NCBI GenBank assembly: GCA_937898895.1
Contig: CALDKL010000334.1
Location: 1 to 5,253, forward strand
Reading direction: 5' to 3'
Source: an uncultured Verrucomicrobiae bacterium
Lineage (GTDB): Bacteria; Verrucomicrobiota; Verrucomicrobiia; Verrucomicrobiales; DEV007
DNA length: 5,253 bases
Shown: in pieces, positions 1 to 5,253 of the stretch
Numbering within the stretch: position 1 is the first letter of the stretch
Layout: the number at the start of each line of letters is the position of its first letter
Position numbers and translations under genes: made by a program
Notes under the pieces: generated by a model
Database searches by the model: none
What the model was told of the DNA's origin: nothing
Seen by the model: the letters and a program-made list of their open reading frames with translations, nothing else

Positions 1-292
1 GCGCTTGGGAAAGCACCCCTCCCTGGAACTGCGAAGTTCGCGGATGGGAACGCGCCCGGGGTTCCTACTGGGAACGAGGCTTTCCCAAGCCTCGGGCGGT
101 GTTTGGGTGGCCGGAAGAGTGGGGGGCGCTTGGGAAAGCACCCCTCCCTGGAACTGCGAAGTTCGCGGATGGGAACGCGCTCGGGTTTCCCACTGGGAAC
201 GAGGCTTTCCCAAGCCTCGGGCGGAGCATGGGTGGCCGGAAGAGTGGGGGGCGCTTGGGAAAGCACCCCTCCCTGAGAGTGCGAAGTTCGCG
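1..292. repeat. Tandem array of a 125-bp intergenic repeat (2 copies plus a truncated third)
   Basis: Copy 1 is 1-125 and copy 2 is 126-250; I count 6 mismatches in 125, about 95% identity. A third copy starts at 251, matches well for about 25 bases, is recognisable to about 292 and then diverges. Each unit carries several dyads. GCGAAGTTCGC is an odd palindrome (31-41, 156-166, 281-291). CGAGGCTT-TCCC-AAGCCTCG is an 8-bp hairpin with a 4-nt loop (75-94, 200-219). GCTTGGGAAAGC (3-14, 128-139, 253-264) is the exact reverse complement of GCTTTCCCAAGC (79-90, 204-215), so alternative pairings are possible. The period is not a multiple of 3, so a reading frame cannot repeat coherently, which argues against coding. 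The array begins at or before the window edge, so copy number is unknown. Its function is unknown; a dispersed genomic repeat family is an inference. Confidence 0.9.
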
Positions 293-441
293 TAGAGGGA
301 GGCTTTTCGCTCGACCGGGACTCCGGGATCTCCCTGTTCACGACGTTTCCTGCGTAAGGCCCCCGAAACCCGGTGCTGGCCAATAAAAGCGTTTGTCATT
401 GTGCGAGGACCGTGTTTCTTAACCGCTCGCTTCGGCCCGCT
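293..441. other. Intergenic spacer between repeat array and tRNA-Leu
   Basis: No supported gene is visible here. The first part is GC-rich and unrelated to the 125-bp unit. A short more A/T-rich stretch (about 381-422) lies just before the tRNA and is the only plausible place for a promoter. Frames that cross this stretch have no recognisable protein content. Confidence 0.6.
393..422 (+). promoter_or_regulatory. Weak candidate sigma70-type promoter for tRNA-Leu (and possibly the methyltransferase)
   Basis: TTGTCA at 393-398 matches the -35 consensus TTGACA at 5 of 6 positions. About 18 nt downstream, TCTTAA (417-422) is only a poor -10 match (3 of 6). Predicted initiation would fall near 430, about a dozen bases before the mature tRNA 5' end, which is plausible for a tRNA leader. 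The poor -10 makes this a suggestion only. It is listed because there is little other room for a promoter upstream of the tRNA, and none between the tRNA and the methyltransferase. Confidence 0.25.
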
Positions 442-523
442 GCTCACGTGGCGGAATTGGTAGACGCGCTAGATTCAGGATCTAGTGGGGAGACCCGTGG
501 AGGTTCGAGTCCTCTCGTGAGCA
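442..523 (+). tRNA. tRNA-Leu (anticodon CAG)
   Basis: This is an 82-nt class II tRNA that decodes the leucine codon CUG. The acceptor stem GCTCACG (442-448) pairs perfectly with CGTGAGC (516-522), followed by discriminator A at 523. The D-arm region contains the usual ATTGGTAGAC pattern. The anticodon stem CTAGA/TCTAG (469-473, 481-485) encloses the loop TTCAGGA with anticodon CAG at 476-478. A long variable arm (GGG-AGA-CCC) is typical of leucine tRNAs. The T-arm is GGAGG-TTCGAGT-CCTCT (499-515) with one terminal G-T pair. The 3' CCA is not encoded (the sequence continues CTTTTT), so it must be added by a nucleotidyltransferase. A run of five T at 525-529 follows directly. The next gene starts 18 nt downstream, suggesting a shared transcript. 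Confidence 0.97.
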
Positions 524-541
524 CTTTTTGTATGTCCGGTG

Positions 542-1255
542 ATGGCCGCGCCCGCCCAGGATCAGAATCCGGTTTTTGTGCATCGCGCATTCTCCTCGAT
601 CGCGCGGCGATACGTCCTGACCAATCACGTTCTCAGTCTGGGCATCGATGTGCTCTGGCGTCGCCGCGTCGCTCGCATCGTGCGCGACGCCGGGGCCCGG
701 CTCGTCCTCGACGTGGCCACGGGCAGTGGCGATCTCGCCCGTACCGTGCGCGACCGCGTGCCCGGCGCCCAGGTCATCGGGGCCGATTTCTGCGCCCCCA
801 TGCTGGAGGAGGCGAGGAAGCGCGGCCTCAGGGATCTCGTGGTCTGCGATGGACTCCACCTGCCCTTTCGCGAGGCGACCTTCGATGCGCTCACGATTGG
901 CTACGGACTGAGAAACATGGCGGACTGGGCGAGGGCGATCCGGGAATTCGCCCGAGTCCTGAAGCCCTCGGGGCAGCTCGTCGTACTCGATTTCTCCCTT
1001 CCGGAATCGCCTTTCCTGCGACGGCCCTATCGATTCTACCTCCACCAGGTGCTTCCCCGGATTGCGGGCCGAATCACCGGCAACCGGGAGGCATATGCCT
1101 ACCTCGGTGAGTCGATCGAACGCTTTCCCTCCGGTCCGGCCATGCTGGATCTGCTCGGGAACAACGGGTTCACCCAGGCACGGTGGGAACCCCAGTGCGG
1201 CGGGATCAGCAGTGTCTACCGTGCGATTCGGGCCGGATCCGAAACACGGGAATAG
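542..1255 (+). CDS. ubiE: UbiE/MenG-type quinone methyltransferase
   Basis: This is a 237-residue class I SAM-dependent C-methyltransferase. In this family the enzyme methylates demethylmenaquinone to menaquinone and, in ubiquinone makers, also a benzoquinol intermediate; it acts at the cytoplasmic membrane surface. Visible motifs: the family N-terminus FSSIARRY...NHVLSLGIDVLWRRR (17-42), the SAM-binding loop DVATGSGDLA (57-66), GADFCAPML (80-88) with the acidic residue after strand 2, DGLHLPF (103-109), the GYGLRN signature (120-125), RVLKPSG (138-144), DFSLPE (150-155) and YAYLGESIERFP (185-196). Length is close to family norm and no key motif is missing. ATG 542 is preferred; GTG 539 immediately upstream is an alternative. 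Neither has a visible Shine-Dalgarno sequence. The gene lies 18 nt after tRNA-Leu and ends with TAG. Sequence alone cannot separate menaquinone-only MenG from bifunctional UbiE. Confidence 0.95.
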   Translation: MAAPAQDQNPVFVHRAFSSIARRYVLTNHVLSLGIDVLWRRRVARIVRDAGARLVLDVATGSGDLARTVRDRVPGAQVIGADFCAPMLEEARKRGLRDLVVCDGLHLPFREATFDALTIGYGLRNMADWARAIREFARVLKPSGQLVVLDFSLPESPFLRRPYRFYLHQVLPRIAGRITGNREAYAYLGESIERFPSGPAMLDLLGNNGFTQARWEPQCGGISSVYRAIRAGSETRE

Positions 1256-1571
1256 CCAACCAGGGAAGCTGCCAAGGACACGAGATCGGAAGGATGAGTG
1301 GCCCTGCTGGCCTCGCGCAACGCGTGAAATTTCCATCCGCGACAAGCCGCCCGTGGTCTTTTCCCGGCCTCCCAGGGTTTCGTGGTTCGCCCTCTTCCCG
1401 CTCAGTTCAATTGGCCAGAATCACCACAATCAGTGAATCGAAAATCTGCGTTCTTCGCCCTTGTGAAAAAATGAAGAGAAGTTTTGGCGCGGCGTCACGA
1501 ACTGGGGGACGAAGACAAGGGATTTTGAAATCGAAGTTAAAAATCGTGAAATTTGGATTTACAAGCGACCA
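1256..1571. other. Intergenic region, first part; A/T-rich from about 1430
   Basis: No convincing gene is visible. From 1256 to about 1430 the DNA stays GC-rich with only short dyads (for example CGCG-CAA-CGCG near 1315) and no hairpin plus T-run, so no standard terminator for the methyltransferase is seen. From about 1430 to 1565 composition shifts to A/T-rich (runs such as GTGAAAAAATGAAG and GAAGTTAAAAATCGTGAAATTTGG), as expected of a promoter region for the large gene downstream. TTGAAA at 1525-1530 could be a -35, but no good -10 sits at the right spacing. A small basic 46-codon frame (1471-1611) is present but unsupported. Confidence 0.5.
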
Positions 1572-1619
1572 CGATGCTGTCATCCCATTGGGTTTAGCCC
1601 ATTCTGGATGACGGCGTCG
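1572..1619. repeat. 48-nt imperfect inverted repeat / hairpin upstream of the exoprotein gene
   Basis: CGATGCTGTCATCC (1572-1585) pairs with GGATGACGGCGTCG (1606-1619) over 14 positions, with two T-G wobbles and no mismatch. After a small asymmetric internal loop, TGGG (1589-1592) pairs with CCCA (1598-1601) around loop TTTAG. No T-run follows, so it is not a typical intrinsic terminator. It ends 42 nt before the preferred start of the large gene. It could be an mRNA-leader structure, a terminator variant for the upstream gene, a regulator-binding dyad, or a copy of a small palindromic repeat family. An in-frame ATG at 1608 lies inside the right arm. Confidence 0.75.
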
Positions 1620-1661
1620 GAACGAGATTTCTCCTTCCTCCGCCCTCATTTGTATACCGAC

Positions 1662-4600
1662 ATGAAAGCCATCGCCCCCTCTCTCCGAAGGAACCTGATG
1701 TTGCAGGCCCTCGTCCTGGTGCATCTGACTCCCGGACTCATGCTCTATCCGGTGCAGATCCAGGCCAATCCCCAGGGCCCGAACGTGGTTGCCGGCAATG
1801 TGAATTTCCAGGGCCTCAATTCGGCGCGGCTGAACATCAACAACCTCTCGAATCGTGCGATCATCAATTGGCAGACTTTCTCGATCGATCGCGGAGAAGT
1901 GACCAGCATTCATCAGGGGGCGAATGCCTTTACCCTGAACCGGGTCGTCTCGGGCAATCCGAGTGCGATCTACGGTCGCCTCGAAGCCGCTCGGGGAGGC
2001 GTGGCGGTAGTCAACCCGAATGGAATCGTCGTGCACAAGGGTGGGGTGATCGACGTGGCGGGTTTGATGACCCTTTCGACACTCGATGTCTCCAACAAGG
2101 ATTTTCTCAACGGCGGGACGGATCGTTTCAAGGGTAGCTCGGCCGCGAAGGTGGAGAACTACGGAGCGATCACCAGTCAGGATGGCGACGTCGTCCTCCT
2201 CGGCAATTTCCTCCAGAATGCCGGAACGGTGAACGCACCTCGCGGTGTCGTCGCCTTCGGGGCCGGTGGAGATATCGTCGTCGACCAGGTCGGTGAATCG
2301 CGCATTTCGGTGCAGGCGGGAGGCAGCAGCGGAGAAGTCGGCATCGACAACACCGGGGCGATCAATGCGGCGGCGGCGGAATTGAAGGCGCATGGAAACG
2401 TCTATGCTCTCGCGATCAAGAATGACGGTCTCGTTCGGGCAAGCGGATACAATTTCCGCGGGGGGCGTCTCACGCTCAGTGCCGGTTCCCAGGGACGCAT
2501 CGTGAACACGGGCAATCTGACGGCCCGCAATGCCGATGGATCGGGTGGACAAATCCAGGTCTCCGGGGGTCGCGTACAAATCGCCTCCGGCACGGTGGAT
2601 GCTGCAGGAGATCCCGGCCAGGTGGGGGGCAGTGTGAGCCTTGCGGGCAGCGATGTCTCGGTGGATTCGGGTGCCTCGGTTCGGGTCGGAGGCAGCACCG
2701 GAGGCAGCGTGCGGATTTCGGGAGCGGAAACCACCACCGTCGGCGGCTCCGTCGACGCCGTCGGCACCAGCGGAGCCGGTGGCAACGTGGTCGTGGAAGG
2801 CCGTGAAGTGGCGATGGCGGCGACCTCGTCGATTGATGCCTCCGGAGCCACGGGGGGAGGCAGCGTGCAGGCGGGCGGAGGATTTCAGGGCCGGGACGCC
2901 ACGATCCGCAATGCGGAATCCCTGCGAATTGCCGATGGCGCGACGCTCACGGCGGATGCCACCGCCAGCGGAAAAGGCGGGGTCGTCATCCTCTGGGCCG
3001 ATCAGGATACCCTCTTTGAAGGTGACGTGCGTGCCCGAGGGGTCTCGGCGGGTGGCTTTGTGGAGGTTTCCGGTAAAGACAGCCTCGCTTTTATCGGGGA
3101 TGTGGATGTGACGGCGACCCAGGGGCGGGCGGGGACTCTCCTGCTCGATCCCACGGATGTCACTGTCAGCGCGGCGGCAGCCTCTCCGACCAACATCAAC
3201 AACGTCAGCCTTTCCACTCTGCTCGATCAGGGAACAAACGTGATCATCACCTCGAACTTCGGATCCGCCGGACCTGCGGGCAACATCACCGTAAATGACC
3301 GAGTGGAATGGTATCAGGAAAATGGCGGCACCACCCCGGGCACTCTCACGCTTCTTGCGGTCGGGAATGTCAATTTCAACCGTTCCGTGCGCAGTGCCGG
3401 AACCGGAGGGATCAACGTAGTGGCGGGTTGGGATGGAACGACAGGCCTGGTCAGCCCGCTGAGCGGATCGGCCGAAACCGACGGTGTGGGATTCAACATG
3501 GCGGCAGTGCTCGCCACGATGAACGATGGAAACGTCGGCAACGACGCGGCCGGTCTCAACTCGGGTTCGATCTTTGTGAATGCCGCCCTCGGGGCGCAGT
3601 TTGTCGAAGTCGGAAGCCGTTTTGGAGCGACGAACCTTGCCGCCCATGACCTGTTCCTGACGGCCTCGACCTCGGGAGGGGATCGGTGGGCACAGGTCGG
3701 GTTCCGTGATTCCGGGTACGAGTACAATATCGGCCGCTCCTATTCCGGAACCCGGAACGAGTGGTGGGGTACCAACAGCGATGCCGTTGGCGGGAATCTG
3801 CTCGACTCGTCGAACAATCCGATTCCGTTTTCGTTTGGAAACGTCCGGAACAAGAACTATGTCGCCGACCTCGGAGGCACGGAGTTGGTCTTTGGTGCCT
3901 TTAAGGGATCCGGCTACGGAGCCACCGGAGCGATTGAAATTGGTCTCAGCGGGCGCCTCGACATGAGGGGGGCCGACAATCAGGTTCGCAACTTTGTTCA
4001 GATCGGCCACGGGGGACCCACCGAGGGAGAAGCGATCCGGTCCACGGCTTCCACCACCCGTACCACCCGCGATGGGTTTGTGGTCGATCCGGGGGACAAT
4101 GACCGTACGTTTTTCGGGGCAACCTGGCACACCAATGATCGCGGATACTCCGCGCGGACCAATGCCCCGATCACGGTAACGGCTGCGGAGGATATTTATC
4201 TCTCGGCAACGCGAGGGCTTGAACCCGGATTCGAAAACATCGCTCTCGCCGAGACCGGTGGCACCGCATCCTATGCCGCGATTGGCCACGGAGGGTATCG
4301 CCAGCCGCTCAGCGCTCACGGCGACATCACCGTCACCGCCCACGGCACCGTCGCGGCGGGCGCGGGCCTGGGGACGGCAGGGAGTGGCATTCAGATGTAC
4401 GGCGGGAGTTCTTCGGGGGCCTATGCCCAGATCGGCCACCATACCAGCGGCAACTTCAACCGTCGTTCATTCTGGGATCAGCAGAAGTCCGGAAACGTGA
4501 GCGTCACCGCCACGACCGGAGCGATCCGGGTGCTGGGCTTCAACCAGCTTCCCCGCGCGGGATCTGCCACGGATCGGAACACCGGGGCAATGCTCGATGT

Positions 4601-5253
4601 GAACACACCGCTCCCGATCAATTCGTCGATGGATCCCGCCACTCTCTATGGCCATGTGCAGATCGGGCATGGCGGGTCGGTGGAAAACGAACCCGCGACC
4701 GGTGGGTCCTACACCGCGCCAGGCACGGTCAGCTTCCTCTACGATGCCTTCAACGTTGCGACCCCGAACTCCGGTGCAGCGGTGACCAACCGACGCCCCG
4801 AGCAGTCGATGTCCGGGAACATTTCCGTCTTTGCCGGTGGCAAGATCCGGGTCCGCGACAACATGGGCTTTGACAACAACGGGAACTGGGTTCCCGATCC
4901 GGGCCCGGGGTCCGACCCGTATCTCTTCACTGGTTCGGCCACCCTGACCCGCGATATCGGGATCGAGGTGCGGGCGGGCAATTCCTATCGCTCACACGGC
5001 ATGATCGGCCACGGAGGCCACAGTCAGTATGCGCTCGAAACGGCCAGTACGGGCCAAGTCGGGGACATCACCGTCACCGCGGACCAGGGGGGCATTCTCT
5101 TCATCGGGGGCGAGGAAAAGCGGGCCGACCGACCCTGGGGTTTTGGTTACAATTTTGTCCAGATCGGACATGGAGGGCTCAACGTCCAAAGTCCCACGCA
5201 GGGAGCGATCACGGTGAGTGCCGGGCAGGGGGCGGGAGCCACCGACGGAGATA
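1662..5253 (+). CDS. Large filamentous-haemagglutinin-like secreted protein (TPS domain), 3' end beyond window
   Basis: This frame is open for 1197 codons to the window edge with no stop. It is probably a TpsA-type exoprotein or adhesin, exported by Sec and then across the outer membrane by a TpsB partner not seen here. Residues 1-35 form a signal peptide: basic KAIAPSLRRN, hydrophobic 12-31, likely cleavage after QIQA. Residues 36-160 match the haemagglutination-activity (TPS) domain: IINWQTFSI (67-75), NRVVSGNPSAIYGRL (93-107), NPNGI (118-122). Residues 160-460 are Gly/Ser/Val-rich beta-helix-like sequence. GGFVEVSGK (464-472) and GTLLLDPTD (491-499) match a segment common in such proteins. 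From about 680 onward, IGHGG and GDITVTA-like motifs alternate. I found no cysteine. ATG 1662 is chosen because it gives a complete signal peptide, though it lacks a Shine-Dalgarno; in-frame ATGs at 1608 and 1698 are alternatives. Ligand and role are unknown. Confidence 0.9.
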   Translation, partial: MKAIAPSLRRNLMLQALVLVHLTPGLMLYPVQIQANPQGPNVVAGNVNFQGLNSARLNINNLSNRAIINWQTFSIDRGEVTSIHQGANAFTLNRVVSGNPSAIYGRLEAARGGVAVVNPNGIVVHKGGVIDVAGLMTLSTLDVSNKDFLNGGTDRFKGSSAAKVENYGAITSQDGDVVLLGNFLQNAGTVNAPRGVVAFGAGGDIVVDQVGESRISVQAGGSSGEVGIDNTGAINAAAAELKAHGNVYALAIKNDGLVRASGYNFRGGRLTLSAGSQGRIVNTGNLTARNADGSGGQIQVSGGRVQIASGTVDAAGDPGQVGGSVSLAGSDVSVDSGASVRVGGSTGGSVRISGAETTTVGGSVDAVGTSGAGGNVVVEGREVAMAATSSIDASGATGGGSVQAGGGFQGRDATIRNAESLRIADGATLTADATASGKGGVVILWADQDTLFEGDVRARGVSAGGFVEVSGKDSLAFIGDVDVTATQGRAGTLLLDPTDVTVSAAAASPTNINNVSLSTLLDQGTNVIITSNFGSAGPAGNITVNDRVEWYQENGGTTPGTLTLLAVGNVNFNRSVRSAGTGGINVVAGWDGTTGLVSPLSGSAETDGVGFNMAAVLATMNDGNVGNDAAGLNSGSIFVNAALGAQFVEVGSRFGATNLAAHDLFLTASTSGGDRWAQVGFRDSGYEYNIGRSYSGTRNEWWGTNSDAVGGNLLDSSNNPIPFSFGNVRNKNYVADLGGTELVFGAFKGSGYGATGAIEIGLSGRLDMRGADNQVRNFVQIGHGGPTEGEAIRSTASTTRTTRDGFVVDPGDNDRTFFGATWHTNDRGYSARTNAPITVTAAEDIYLSATRGLEPGFENIALAETGGTASYAAIGHGGYRQPLSAHGDITVTAHGTVAAGAGLGTAGSGIQMYGGSSSGAYAQIGHHTSGNFNRRSFWDQQKSGNVSVTATTGAIRVLGFNQLPRAGSATDRNTGAMLDVNTPLPINSSMDPATLYGHVQIGHGGSVENEPATGGSYTAPGTVSFLYDAFNVATPNSGAAVTNRRPEQSMSGNISVFAGGKIRVRDNMGFDNNGNWVPDPGPGSDPYLFTGSATLTRDIGIEVRAGNSYRSHGMIGHGGHSQYALETASTGQVGDITVTADQGGILFIGGEEKRADRPWGFGYNFVQIGHGGLNVQSPTQGAITVSAGQGAGATDGD
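1687..1700 (+). promoter_or_regulatory. Shine-Dalgarno-like GAAGGA before an internal in-frame ATG
   Basis: GAAGGA (1687-1692) lies 5 nt before an in-frame ATG at 1698 (Met13 of the large protein). It is the best ribosome-binding-like match near the beginning of this gene. Starting there would remove the basic n-region of the signal peptide, so 1662 remains preferred; the match may be fortuitous. Confidence 0.25.
4002..5222 (+). repeat. Protein-level repeat region: alternating IGHGG and GDITVTA motifs
   Basis: Within the large protein, IGHGG-type motifs occur at residues 781, 874, 924 (IGHHT), 1001, 1115 and 1168. Each is followed, before the next, by a strand-like motif: APITVTA (835), GDITVTA (887), GNVSVTA (944), GNISVFA (1052), GDITVTA (1134) and GAITVSA (1181). 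IGHGG is usually preceded by VQ, AQ or AA. The segment between them varies from a few to about 50 residues and often contains aromatic, Asp and Asn-rich sequence. Degenerate earlier relatives are VGFRDSG at 679 and GAIEIGL at 756. I infer repeated beta-helix coils with variable insertions. The repeat continues to the window edge, so its full number is unknown. Confidence 0.85.

Noticed and set aside
1..292. CRISPR array
   Set aside because: The unit is 125 bp and nearly identical throughout, with no short repeats alternating with unique spacers.
5..386. Two overlapping open frames (5-295 and 99-386) across the 125-bp repeats
   Set aside because: The 125-bp period shifts frame with each unit, so the same peptide appears in different frames. 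No start context or domain supports them.
1256..1340. Intrinsic terminator directly after ubiE
   Set aside because: Only short GC-rich dyads are present and no T-run follows them.
373..1345. Alternative open frames over tRNA-Leu and ubiE (373-1110 on +, 482-1345 on -)
   Set aside because: They run through the tRNA gene and the convincing methyltransferase frame and have no recognisable content.
1471..1611. Small basic 46-codon frame in the gap before the exoprotein gene
   Set aside because: No Shine-Dalgarno or recognisable motif; its 3' part lies in the hairpin at 1572-1619. It cannot be supported without conservation data.
1407..4442. Antisense open frame of about 1000 codons opposite the exoprotein gene
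   Set aside because: Its length follows from the GC-rich, repetitive codon use of the sense gene. The sense frame has a signal peptide and clear TPS motifs. The antisense product shows no recognisable domain and is rich in Arg, His and Pro, as shadow frames usually are.
4861..4930. Asp/Asn-rich segment DNNGNWVPDPGPGSDP as a calcium-binding loop
   Set aside because: It does not fit the EF-hand/dockerin or RTX spacing well, and it occurs once; it is more simply one of the variable inserts.

Overview
The window is GC-rich bacterial DNA. It holds two protein-coding genes and one tRNA gene, all on the + strand, separated by structured intergenic DNA. A menaquinone/ubiquinone-type UbiE/MenG methyltransferase, a tRNA-Leu gene with no encoded CCA, and a very large secreted haemagglutinin-like protein together suggest a Gram-negative, possibly PVC-group (Verrucomicrobiota-like) organism. 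That placement comes from remembered family resemblance and is tentative.

Layout. Positions 1-292 are a tandem array of a 125-bp non-coding repeat: two nearly complete copies about 95% identical, plus a truncated third. The array is rich in small hairpins and its 5' side runs off the window. Positions 293-441 are unremarkable apart from a weak promoter-like sequence. A well-formed tRNA-Leu (anticodon CAG) lies at 442-523. Only 18 nt later starts a 237-residue UbiE/MenG methyltransferase (542-1255), so the two are probably cotranscribed. A 406-bp gap follows. It turns A/T-rich after about 1430 and contains a strong imperfect hairpin at 1572-1619.

From 1662 to the end of the window runs one open, unfinished frame of 1197 codons. 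It encodes a signal peptide, a two-partner-secretion (filamentous haemagglutinin-type) N-terminal domain, and a Gly/Ser-rich beta-helix ending in a conserved GGFVEVSGK...GTLLLDPTD segment. A C-terminal region follows in which an IGHGG motif alternates strictly with a GDITVTA-like strand, six times, up to the window edge. The stop codon lies outside the window.

The genes do not form one obvious pathway. tRNA-Leu and UbiE/MenG are housekeeping functions. The large gene is an accessory surface or secreted protein, probably with its own promoter in the A/T-rich part of the gap. No TpsB/FhaC-type transporter is visible. The points most worth pursuing are the alternating IGHGG/ITVTA architecture, the 48-nt hairpin before the exoprotein gene, and the 125-bp repeat array.
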